Positions 1 through 5,814 are shown, numbered from the stretch's first letter. The stretch: 6,641 nt of DNA from UBA11606 sp039188975 (GCA_039188975.1 JBCCYT010000212.1:1-6641); one strand, 5' to 3'. The notes: generated by a model from the sequence alone, not told the origin. Numbers and translations: made by a program.

Positions 1-336
1 GGCGTGCTGGCGGCGGCGAACGACATGGCGCTGTTGCGCCGCACCGGCGTCGGGCGAGACATCAACCGTCCGTACCACGATGAGGTGTCGTTGGCGGTCG
101 AGGTCGAACGGCCGGTCGTACAGTCGCTGCTCCATCTGCTTCGGTGGCGCGCGGTCGAAGCCGGGCTCTTCGGCGGGGACTTCTCCGTGGTCGAGTCGCC
201 CACCGATCGCCTGGTGATGCGATGGACCGCCGGTGATCGCTCGGCTGAGCTTCGCGTTGATCTCACCGCTCGCCGCTACGACATCACCGTCGACGGTTCG
301 ACGGTCACCTCGGTCGACGATCTGTCAACGGGTTGA
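1..336 (+). CDS. Sucrose phosphorylase-type glycoside hydrolase (GH13_18), C-terminal fragment
   Basis: The reading frame is open at the left edge, so only the last 111 codons are present; the GTG at position 4 is an internal codon, not the start. The segment NDMALLRRTGVGRDINR near the beginning, followed by a 'RPVVQSLL' helix, matches the conserved region near the end of the catalytic domain in sucrose phosphorylases (the Bifidobacterium enzyme has a very similar NDMELLRKTNNGRDINR stretch, recalled from memory). The remaining ~60 residues fit the small C-terminal beta domain of the family. These enzymes carry out reversible phosphorolysis of an alpha-glucoside, releasing glucose 1-phosphate in the cytosol. 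GH13_18 also includes sucrose-6'-phosphate, glucosylglycerol and glucosylglycerate phosphorylases. The acceptor-deciding residues lie outside the window, so the substrate cannot be assigned. The catalytic Asp/Glu residues are likewise not visible here. Confidence 0.85.
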   Translation, partial: GVLAAANDMALLRRTGVGRDINRPYHDEVSLAVEVERPVVQSLLHLLRWRAVEAGLFGGDFSVVESPTDRLVMRWTAGDRSAELRVDLTARRYDITVDGSTVTSVDDLSTG

Positions 337-361
337 CTATTCCCCACCCGGTCGATCGGAA

Positions 362-769
362 GTGAGCCAGACTGCGGTCGTGGCGCTCGATCCCGACACA
401 ACCCTTGCTGGCGTTCTCGATCGCACCTTGCCGAAGGCGGAGTGGACCCATGAAGCGCACGTCGCCGCATGTTGGGCCGCTGTCCGGGCCCACGGCGCAA
501 CCGACGCGCTGACGATGCTGCGAGCCGGGATCAAGCGCTACAACGAAGCGACGGGTGTCGCGAACACGCCGACATCGGGTTATCACGAGACCATCACTCG
601 GTACTTTGTGGCAACGGTCGGGCGCTTCGCTGATCAGCCGTTCGCGTCGGTGCTCACCGAGCCGAGCGTTCAGCGCGATGGCCCGTTGGCGTACTGGAGC
701 AAGGATCTGCTGTTCACCTCGACCGCGCGCGCCATGTGGGTCGAACCGGATCTCCAACCACTGCGCTGA
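362..769 (+). CDS. Small conserved protein of unknown function (WTHxxH / YHET type)
   Basis: A 135-residue protein if translation starts at GTG 362. It has no signal peptide or membrane segment and should be soluble. I recognise the pattern as a widespread uncharacterised bacterial family but know no function for it. Visible marks are W28-T-H30-E-A-H33 near the N-terminus, a helical stretch ending in a Gly/Thr-rich turn, Y74-H75-E76-T77 in the middle, and a C-terminal YWSKDLLF...ARAMWVEPDL segment. The three histidines and Glu76 could bind a metal or act catalytically, but that is inference. The start is uncertain: GTG 362 has a GGAAG run placed too close to serve as a good ribosome site, while GTG 380 sits six bases after CAGACT and would give 129 residues. 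The gene follows the phosphorylase by 25 bases and may be co-transcribed with it. It ends four bases before the convergent amine oxidase. Confidence 0.8.
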   Translation: MSQTAVVALDPDTTLAGVLDRTLPKAEWTHEAHVAACWAAVRAHGATDALTMLRAGIKRYNEATGVANTPTSGYHETITRYFVATVGRFADQPFASVLTEPSVQRDGPLAYWSKDLLFTSTARAMWVEPDLQPLR

Positions 770-773
770 CGAG

Positions 774-1958
774 CTAGGCGAACATCTCCTCGACACAGTC
801 TGCTGCGGACCGAACAGCCGTATGCACGGAGCTCCAGTCGAATTCTCGGGTGTAGCTGCAGCCCGCCATGAAGACCCGCGGTCCGATGTTCTGCGCGAGT
901 TCCTGCGAGATGTCGATGTCGGCAGTGTCAGCCAGGTAGGCCGCCCGGATGAATGGCTCCTCAGCCCAGTTCTGACTGATGTGCTGGACGTACGTCTCGC
1001 TGGCCAGGCCGTCGGTCAACGCATCGAGTTCGGAGAGCACGAGGTTGCGCAGTTCGTCGCCCGGATCGACGGCTTGGTACGGCGCAGACATTTCTCCGAC
1101 GGTGAACAGACCGAGCACATGGCGATCGGAGTCCTGCCCGTGAGACGCGTCGTACCAGAGATGCTGGCCGTCGACGCCTGCGTGGTCCTTCGCGGTCACC
1201 GATGACGGCCAGAACGCCTCGGTGAACTCGATGAAGACCTTCATGCCGGTCCAGATGTTGGCCCGTTCGAGGGCGTCTTGGTGCACCGAGGGCAGGTCGG
1301 GTTCGAAGGTGATGTCGCCGTCCTGCAAGATCTTCATCGGTGCGGTGAAGACGATCCGGTCTGCGGTCCATTCCTCGCCGTTGGCGTCGGTGAGCACCAC
1401 CTGCTCGCCACCGTGATCGATCCGCAGAATCTGGGTGTCGAAGACCATGCGGTCGACGATCGCCGGCGTGATGTACTCGTCGAAGAAGTCGAGCCAGGTC
1501 GATCCGACGAACTTCAGATCGCTGTCGCCGCCCGGTGAGAGTTCGACCTCGCCGTCGATGACTTCGCCTTGGAGATCATCAGCGGTGTAGCCGGCCATGC
1601 GCTGGGTGACTTCGACCGAGTCGTCATTGACGAGGTCGGTGAGCGTCGACTCGGCGGCGTGAAGCCACTCTCCGCCGAGCGGGATCGGGAAGTCGACGAA
1701 GTCTTTGGTGCGCTTGATTCGGCCCCCGTAGGTCGGTGCCGCTTCGAGGATCTGGAAGTCGACACCTCGCTGGTTGAGGAAGTGGGCGGTTGCCATGCCG
1801 GCCGCGCCGGCACCGATGATGAGGATCTTCTCTCCCGAGGTCGGGTCGGCTCCGTCGACGCCAGCGTCGTCGACAAACCAGTCGCCGCATGCGGTCGCGA
1901 CACCGCCGACACCCAAGAGTCCGGCCACGGCGAGGAAATCACGGCGTGAGATCTGCAT
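774..1958 (-). CDS. Tat-exported FAD-dependent amine oxidase (monoamine/polyamine oxidase family)
   Basis: A 394-residue flavoprotein. The N-terminus has a twin-arginine signal, S-R5-R6-D-F-L-A, followed by a hydrophobic glycine/alanine stretch and Cys24 in VATAC. This suggests Tat export of a folded, FAD-loaded protein and possibly lipid anchoring, though the lipobox is imperfect (Ala at -3). The Rossmann dinucleotide motif is G49-A-G-A-A-G54, ending with acidic E72 in 'ILEA'. GGR 78-80 and G95-G-E-W98 follow, as in amine oxidases. MK240VFIEF carries the lysine expected to contact the flavin N5 water. The C-terminal flavin segment is degenerate: 'FMAGCSYT' stands where most relatives read FAGE, and 'WSSVHTAVRSA' replaces the usual GTVHGA. 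The family oxidises primary, secondary or polyamines with O2, giving an imine or aldehyde, ammonia and H2O2; the substrate here is unknown. ATG 1958 is chosen because it begins the Tat signal. No strong ribosome site precedes it. Confidence 0.9.
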   Translation of the reverse strand: MQISRRDFLAVAGLLGVGGVATACGDWFVDDAGVDGADPTSGEKILIIGAGAAGMATAHFLNQRGVDFQILEAAPTYGGRIKRTKDFVDFPIPLGGEWLHAAESTLTDLVNDDSVEVTQRMAGYTADDLQGEVIDGEVELSPGGDSDLKFVGSTWLDFFDEYITPAIVDRMVFDTQILRIDHGGEQVVLTDANGEEWTADRIVFTAPMKILQDGDITFEPDLPSVHQDALERANIWTGMKVFIEFTEAFWPSSVTAKDHAGVDGQHLWYDASHGQDSDRHVLGLFTVGEMSAPYQAVDPGDELRNLVLSELDALTDGLASETYVQHISQNWAEEPFIRAAYLADTADIDISQELAQNIGPRVFMAGCSYTREFDWSSVHTAVRSAADCVEEMFA

Positions 1959-1964
1959 GGCCGG

Positions 1965-1976
1965 AGTCTGCCAGAC
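1965..1976. promoter_or_regulatory. Short dyad and weak -10 candidate in the divergent intergenic region
   Basis: The 54 bases between the divergent amine oxidase and dehalogenase-like genes contain a perfect 5-base inverted repeat around one C, GTCTG-C-CAGAC (1966-1976). Read on the - strand, CAGACT (1970 down to 1965) lies six bases before the ATG at 1958. That is a possible weak -10 box for a leaderless amine oxidase transcript, since A2 and T6 fit TANNNT but T1 does not. The dyad overlaps this box and could be a small operator. A repeat this short can arise by chance, so confidence is low. Confidence 0.25.
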
Positions 1977-2001
1977 ATCGCTGGGATTGCGACCCGCGCT
2001 C

Positions 2002-2007
2002 TACAGT
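2002..2007 (+). promoter_or_regulatory. Candidate leaderless promoter -10 box for the dehalogenase-like gene
   Basis: TACAGT fits the actinobacterial TANNNT -10 consensus and ends five bases before the ATG at 2013. A transcript starting the usual six to seven bases downstream would begin at or next to the A of ATG, making the mRNA leaderless. No Shine-Dalgarno sequence lies before this ATG, which agrees. The -35 region is poor: TCGCTG at 1978-1983 is the best candidate, at 18-base spacing. This also supports 2013 as the real start. Confidence 0.5.
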
Positions 2008-2012
2008 GCTGC

Positions 2013-3230
2013 ATGCACACCGGCCGGGGCGACGCAGCGAAACGGGCCAAGACCCGGGCCCGGATTCCGGTTGCGGTCGACGCTTCGGATGCGTCCTGTG
2101 GCTTTTGTGTCGGTGATGACTTCGAGCGGTTCAGCCAGGTCGATGATGTGTTCAGTCGTTCTCGCTACGACCCCGACGTTCACACCGAACGGGCCGAACG
2201 CTTCTACTCGACCTATCGGCGGCCCCTCGCAGATTGGCGGGCGGCGAAGGGTTTTCAGCAAAACGACTATGCGTTTCGCAACGCGACATGGCACGTCGCG
2301 GACGTGTTCGCTGAGATGTACGAAGGCGACGATCGCCGAGACGGGTTTCTCGATCCGCTGTCGATGCTGCGGGACGGCGCCGAGGAGCAGGTCGATCTCG
2401 GCTCGCCGGAGGTTGCCGCGGTCATGCTCAAGCATGCAGCCCGTACCGCAGGGGCCGATCTGGTCGGTGTTGCGGCCTACGACGACCGGTGGACCTACAC
2501 GGAACGATTCTCCGTCGAAGCTGGTGGGGCCAAGCCAAACGACCTTCCCGACGGACTCGATCGGGTGGTGGTGATCGGCCAGGCGATGGACGCCACGCTG
2601 ATCGAGACGGCGCCCTCCGCCCTCTCGGGGGCAGCGACCGGCATGGGCTACAGCCAGGACGCAGTCGTCTTGCTCACCCTCGCGCAGTACGTGCGCAACC
2701 TCGGGTATCGAGCGGTGCCCTCGATGAACGACACCGCCCTCGCGGTCCCCTATGCGATCCAGGCCGGGCTCGGTGAGTACGGCAAGCACGGACTCGTCAT
2801 CACCCCCGAGTTCGGGACGAGCGTGCGGTTCGGGAAGATCTTCACCGATGCTCCATTGGCCATCGATGGACCGATCTCGTTCGGTGTGCGGGAGATGTGC
2901 GAGATCTGCAACGCCTGCTCCAAAGGATGTCCATCGAAGGCGATTCCGGACGGGCCGCCGACGACGGAACGGCACAACCGATCGAACCTCGCCGGAGTGA
3001 AGAAGTGGTCGATCGACGGCGAGAAATGCTTCGCCTATTGGTCGCGTATCAACAGCGACTGCTCCGTCTGCGTCCGCGTCTGTCCGTACACCCGGGACTA
3101 CACGAGGCGTCGTAACCGAGCGTGGCTTCGGCTTGCTGACTCCCGGCTCCGGAAGGTTGCGCTGTGGTTGGATCGTCGCGCCGACCGAGGAGGCCGACGC
3201 CAGACCGCCGACTGGTGGCCGGAGCGGTAG
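2013..3230 (+). CDS. Cytosolic reductive-dehalogenase-like corrinoid/iron-sulfur protein (RdhA family)
   Basis: This 405-residue protein shows the reductive dehalogenase core. A 'GYS...LAQYVRNLGY' segment is followed by SMNDTALAVPYAI, AGLGEYGKHGLVITPEFG and VRFGKIFTDAPL. Two ferredoxin-type cysteine sets follow: C296-x2-C299-x2-C302-x3-C306 and C339-x10-C350-x2-C353-x3-C357-P, for two [4Fe-4S] clusters. Y213, N239 and R272 have the same spacing (26 and 33 residues) as the active-site Tyr246, Asn272 and Arg305 I recall for PceA, so the catalytic site looks intact. The family uses base-off cobamide to remove halogen from aryl or alkenyl halides. Unlike respiratory enzymes it has no twin-arginine signal, and no anchor gene follows. 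Unlike aerobic NpRdhA it has no fused flavin/ferredoxin reductase domain; it ends about 48 residues after the last cysteine in a basic tail closing with DWWPER. A separate ferredoxin or reductase must supply electrons. An extra C29-x2-C32 lies near the N-terminus. Queuosine reductase QueG is related but has different flanking motifs. Confidence 0.85.
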   Translation: MHTGRGDAAKRAKTRARIPVAVDASDASCGFCVGDDFERFSQVDDVFSRSRYDPDVHTERAERFYSTYRRPLADWRAAKGFQQNDYAFRNATWHVADVFAEMYEGDDRRDGFLDPLSMLRDGAEEQVDLGSPEVAAVMLKHAARTAGADLVGVAAYDDRWTYTERFSVEAGGAKPNDLPDGLDRVVVIGQAMDATLIETAPSALSGAATGMGYSQDAVVLLTLAQYVRNLGYRAVPSMNDTALAVPYAIQAGLGEYGKHGLVITPEFGTSVRFGKIFTDAPLAIDGPISFGVREMCEICNACSKGCPSKAIPDGPPTTERHNRSNLAGVKKWSIDGEKCFAYWSRINSDCSVCVRVCPYTRDYTRRRNRAWLRLADSRLRKVALWLDRRADRGGRRQTADWWPER

Positions 3231-3242
3231 GCGATGAAAGGC

Positions 3243-4118
3243 TCAGTCGACGAGACCGTCGACGAGCACGTTGGCTCGCGCAAGATGCATGTCGGTCGCG
3301 CGGCCATAGATCGATTCGGAGTGGTAGGGCCGGTTCATGCGGAACGGGTCGTGCACGTAGGTGGGAAGCCCGATGTAGCGGGTGTTGTCGCCGACGATCG
3401 GCGTGACCCGGTGCATCGAGAAGCGCCCGGCGAAGAGCTGGAGGTCACCCGGCTGCAGGTCGAGCTCGTGGACGCCGTCGCGACCTCCGTCGAGGATGTG
3501 CTTGATGTGTTCGTAGTTCTCGGCCTCGGGGGTGCGGATGTTCGGCACGTACTCGAAGATGCCGCCTTCGTCGGCTTTGGTGACGAGAAGTGAGACCGTG
3601 AATTCATTGCCGTCGAAGTGCCACGGCAGGTAGTGGCCGGGCTCCATGACGCCATAGGGGTTGCGGCCGAGCGGGTCCGCCCACCGATAGATCGGCTGGG
3701 GGGTGCCGAGGCATTCCCAGACGAAGTGCACCAGCACGTCGGCGTCATAGAGCTTTCGCAGCGGTGACTGTTCGGTGAGGATGTCGGAGTTGATGAACCC
3801 GCTCTGGCGATGCTGAAAGGTCCGCCGCGGGTGATCTTCGGGGAACGACTTGTCGTCGGGGGAGAAGTACGGGTTGTGGTCCTGGACCGACCAGAACGTC
3901 TGGTCGTGCAGCGATGCGGCTTCGGCGGCCATGGTCGCGATGGCGTCGGGTCGGATGAAGTCCTTGATGCGGAAACAACCGGTGTCGAGCATTGCCTCTC
4001 GAGCTTCGTGGACGAGCTCGGTTCGGGCGGTGTTGCCGATGGCGTGGATGGGGTAGGTGTCGAGATCGATGAACTCGTCGAGGTCGATCTCGACGGCAGC
4101 GAACGCAGACGGCTTCAT
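3243..4118 (-). CDS. Fe(II)/2-oxoglutarate-dependent dioxygenase, phytanoyl-CoA dioxygenase-like
   Basis: A 291-residue soluble protein. The jelly-roll metal site is visible: H167-F-D169 in 'LPWHFDGNEF', distal H236 in 'GRFSMHRVTP', and R247 in 'DNTRYIG', 11 residues on, to bind the 2-oxoglutarate carboxylate. 'LQPGDLQLF' just before H236 is the usual strand and turn leading to the distal histidine. Because Asp169 is present, the protein is expected to be a hydroxylase or other oxygenase; Fe/2OG halogenases of the SyrB2 or BesD type lack that carboxylate. The substrate is unknown. Relatives with 'WHFDGNEF' and 'EGGIFEYVPNIR' segments occur widely, but I cannot name a characterised one. The frame stays open upstream to 4361, inside the neighbouring gene; ATG 4118 is chosen because GAGGG lies eight bases before it and a promoter lies just upstream. 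It converges on the dehalogenase-like gene with a 12-base gap. Confidence 0.85.
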   Translation of the reverse strand: MKPSAFAAVEIDLDEFIDLDTYPIHAIGNTARTELVHEAREAMLDTGCFRIKDFIRPDAIATMAAEAASLHDQTFWSVQDHNPYFSPDDKSFPEDHPRRTFQHRQSGFINSDILTEQSPLRKLYDADVLVHFVWECLGTPQPIYRWADPLGRNPYGVMEPGHYLPWHFDGNEFTVSLLVTKADEGGIFEYVPNIRTPEAENYEHIKHILDGGRDGVHELDLQPGDLQLFAGRFSMHRVTPIVGDNTRYIGLPTYVHDPFRMNRPYHSESIYGRATDMHLARANVLVDGLVD

Positions 4119-4126
4119 GGCAGGCA

Positions 4127-4131
4127 CCCTC
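4127..4131 (-). promoter_or_regulatory. Ribosome binding site of the dioxygenase gene
   Basis: On the - strand GAGGG lies eight bases before the ATG at 4118. It is the clearest Shine-Dalgarno sequence in the window and fixes this start over upstream in-frame codons. The other genes here have weak or absent sites. Confidence 0.7.
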
Positions 4132-4140
4132 AGACAGGAA

Positions 4141-4193
4141 CTGGACGATCGTTCAGCTCTGAAGCGTATCGACTCGACTGAACAACTGTCCAG
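4141..4193. promoter_or_regulatory. Pair of 16-base operator-like dyads CTGRAC-N4-GTYCAG
   Basis: CTGGACGATCGTTCAG (4141-4156) and CTGAACAACTGTCCAG (4178-4193) are each near-palindromes (five of six arm pairs) of the form CTGRAC-N4-GTYCAG. They are also inverted copies of one another, with both six-base outer blocks identical once one is reverse-complemented. Their centres are 37 bases apart. A further half-site, CTGAAG, lies between them (4159-4164), making a second dyad TTCAG-CT-CTGAA (4152-4163). The right site covers the -35 hexamer and the left site covers the expected transcription start, which is typical repressor placement. The bound regulator is not in the window. A terminator hairpin for the upstream gene is less likely: the paired arms have a mismatched centre and no T-run follows. 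Confidence 0.55.
4163..4192 (-). promoter_or_regulatory. Promoter of the dioxygenase gene
   Basis: Reading the - strand, TGGACA (4192-4187, five of six matches to TTGACA) is followed after 18 bases by TACGCT (4168-4163, a TANNNT -10 box). Transcription would start near 4156, giving a leader of about 38 bases that includes the GAGGG ribosome site. The promoter lies in the 77-base gap after the hydrolase gene, so the dioxygenase can be expressed separately from the upstream genes on the same strand. Confidence 0.55.
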
Positions 4194-4195
4194 GA

Positions 4196-5182
4196 CTACC
4201 CGGCACCTGGATTGACGGTCGTGGCGAGTGGCCACACGCCTCCAGACGTGTTCGACAGCATCGAGTACCGGAGGCCGGTCGATCGGTGGACACCGGTCAC
4301 GAGCGAGACGCCCGCGTCCATGCCTTCGAGCCAGACGTGGCCATTGTCGGTGCTGACCCAAAAGCCGAGTCCGTAGCCGATCTCGCCGTTGTGGACACTT
4401 CGCATCGTCACCATCTGCTCGACCGTGGTTGCTGCCACGATCGAGCCGTCGAGCAACGCGTCCCAGAACCGATCGAGGTCGTCGAGTGTGACGTAGGCCC
4501 CGCCGTCGCCGGCGCCGACGACCGGAAGATGAAACACGTTGGTGCGGCCGTTTTCGAGGTAGCCGAGCGCGGTGTCGGCGGGCAGATCGTCGGAGCGAAA
4601 GAAGCCACTTTCGACCATGCCCGCCGGCTCGAACACGAGGCGACCGACCGCCTCGACATAGGAACCGGCGACGCGCTCGATGAGCAGCGACAGAACCACG
4701 AAACCGCTGTTGTTGTAACGAAAGGTCGATCCCGGTTCTTCGCGCTGGGGCGGTGCGGCGAGCAGGTCGATGAACGCAGACGCAGAATCGAATTCGTGGA
4801 CGGATCGCGATCCGAGGATGTAGGCGTCGTTGTCGTCGAGTTCGTCCTCGTCGAGGTAGTCGCCGATGCCAGATCGATGCTCGAGCAGATGCTCGATGGT
4901 GACGGCGTGATCGATGTTGGGCAGATCGGTTCCGACGATCGATGCCACGGGTGTTTCCAGCGCGAGGTCTCCCGCTTCGATGAGTGCCATCGTCGCCAGC
5001 GCGGTGAAGCCTTTGGTGCCGCTGGCGGTGGCGAAGCGCGTCGTCAGCCGGTTCGGGCGACGATTTGCCCGATCGGCGTCACCTGCTGCGACGTCGAACG
5101 TCTCCGGTCCGCGCACACGAGCGACCCCGGAGAACGCCGTCTCCTCGACGACCGCGGCCAACTGGTCACCGATGCCAGTCAT
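4196..5182 (-). CDS. Beta-lactamase-family serine hydrolase (class C / PF00144 type)
   Basis: A 328-residue penicillin-binding-protein-like hydrolase. The nucleophile motif S54-G-T-K57 sits at the start of a long helix (ATASGTKGFTALATMALIEAG), as in esterase EstB and class C beta-lactamases. The second motif is Y156-N157-N158. The third, usually KTG or HxG, appears as E286-G-M-D-A-G291. 'LLEHRSGIGDYL' (99-110) and 'GYGLGFWV' (269-276) are also typical. Members include D-aminopeptidases, esterases, amide hydrolases and true lactamases. No signal peptide is visible, so a cytosolic esterase or peptidase role fits better than antibiotic resistance. The frame extends back to 5302, but that part overlaps the upstream gene and is alanine/serine/arginine-rich noise; ATG 5182 is preferred. 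It lies one base after the upstream stop codon (TGA-G-ATG), so translational coupling is likely, and no good ribosome site is present. Confidence 0.85.
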   Translation of the reverse strand: MTGIGDQLAAVVEETAFSGVARVRGPETFDVAAGDADRANRRPNRLTTRFATASGTKGFTALATMALIEAGDLALETPVASIVGTDLPNIDHAVTIEHLLEHRSGIGDYLDEDELDDNDAYILGSRSVHEFDSASAFIDLLAAPPQREEPGSTFRYNNSGFVVLSLLIERVAGSYVEAVGRLVFEPAGMVESGFFRSDDLPADTALGYLENGRTNVFHLPVVGAGDGGAYVTLDDLDRFWDALLDGSIVAATTVEQMVTMRSVHNGEIGYGLGFWVSTDNGHVWLEGMDAGVSLVTGVHRSTGLRYSMLSNTSGGVWPLATTVNPGAG

Positions 5183-5183
5183 C

Positions 5184-5807
5184 TCAGGCGAGGAGTTCGG
5201 CGAGCACCGCGGGCCGTCCGGCACCAGGCCAGGTGCCGACGAGGACCTTGCTGCCCGATACGCCGGGGCGGGGAGCGTGACGGACGATGACCGAGACGCC
5301 ACCGAGATCGATCGCGGTCACCGCGCCTTCCCGGGTCGCACCGCCGATCGAGATGGCCGGAATGGTGGAGGCCGTTCCCGTTCCGTTCACGAACACGGTG
5401 TTGTCTCGCTCGATCGTCCCCCCGTCGGGAAGGTGCACGACCAGCGGTACTTGCTCGCCACCGGTCAAGATGGTCCGCACCAGTTCGGTCACATAGACCG
5501 GATCGGCGACCGCGTCGTACACGTAGCGGGTACCCAAGACGGAGTGCTCGAGCGTGCCGACGAACCAGTCGTCGGCACTCGCCAGCGGTTCGTTGCGGTA
5601 CGTCAGCGGGAGGTGCAAGGTTCGCCCGTCGGCGACGGTGACGAGGTGGCTTTCGATGCCGACATCGCCCGCAGGGTCATCGAACCGGTAGGCCCCGAGA
5701 TGATCGATGGCACCAGCCGTGACCTGGAATCCGCTGACCGTCGGGAGGTACGCCGCAATGAGCTCGGGTTTCGAGGGGGTGAGCGTCGCCTTGTGCAGGA
5801 TCGCCAT
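5184..5807 (-). CDS. Stand-alone maltokinase N-terminal cap-like protein
   Basis: A 207-residue protein beginning MAILHKATLTPSKPELIAAY, which closely resembles the start of the N-terminal cap domain of actinobacterial maltokinase (Mak/Pep2). Other matching stretches are 'LPLTYRNEPLA' (66-76), 'GTLEHSVLGTRYVYDAVADPVY' (84-105) and 'VLVGTWPGAGRPAVLAEL' (188-205). The whole protein is the cap: none of the kinase catalytic motifs follow, and the frame stops here. In the full enzyme the cap precedes a kinase that makes maltose 1-phosphate for glycogen or alpha-glucan synthesis. Stand-alone copies occur in Actinobacteria, but I know no assigned role for them; a regulatory or scaffold function is a guess. 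ATG 5807 is supported by family alignment and by the -10 box just upstream; the longer frame to 5939 runs into the next gene. It lies 34 bases after the GGDEF gene and is coupled to the downstream hydrolase. Confidence 0.8.
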   Translation of the reverse strand: MAILHKATLTPSKPELIAAYLPTVSGFQVTAGAIDHLGAYRFDDPAGDVGIESHLVTVADGRTLHLPLTYRNEPLASADDWFVGTLEHSVLGTRYVYDAVADPVYVTELVRTILTGGEQVPLVVHLPDGGTIERDNTVFVNGTGTASTIPAISIGGATREGAVTAIDLGGVSVIVRHAPRPGVSGSKVLVGTWPGAGRPAVLAELLA

Positions 5808-5814
5808 AGCGGCG

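Noticed and set aside
4..6. GTG as the start of a 110-residue protein
   Set aside because: The frame is open to the left edge and the sequence matches the interior and end of a much longer GH13_18 enzyme, so this is an internal valine codon.
2001..2975. 324-codon - strand frame antisense to the dehalogenase-like gene
   Set aside because: The + strand protein has unmistakable cysteine and active-site motifs; the antisense frame has none.
2886..3087. Epoxyqueuosine reductase (QueG) identity for the Fe-S protein
   Set aside because: QueG has a related fold and two clusters, but the SMNDTALAVPYAI, LITPEFG and KIFTDAPL segments and the C-x10-C-x2-C-x3-CP second set follow the reductive dehalogenase pattern.
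3243..3270. GTCGACGAG direct repeat at the convergent junction as a terminator or repeat element
   Set aside because: It encodes the VLVDGLVD end of the dioxygenase, has only two copies, and forms no GC stem followed by a T-run.
4141..4193. Inverted repeat as an intrinsic terminator for the hydrolase gene
   Set aside because: The four central bases of each arm do not pair, the loop is 21 bases and no T-run follows; overlap with a -35/-10 pair favours operators.
4119..4361. N-terminal extension of the dioxygenase
   Set aside because: It overlaps the hydrolase gene and the promoter/operator region, and the GAGGG site points to ATG 4118.
4286..5290. Long + strand open frame antisense to the hydrolase
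   Set aside because: Composition is rich in Arg, Asp and Val, as expected from reverse reading of GC-rich codons, with no motifs; the opposite strand encodes a clear enzyme.
5183..5302. N-terminal extension of the serine hydrolase
   Set aside because: It lies wholly inside the cap-like protein gene, has low-complexity Ala/Ser/Arg composition and no family similarity; ATG 5182 is the better start.
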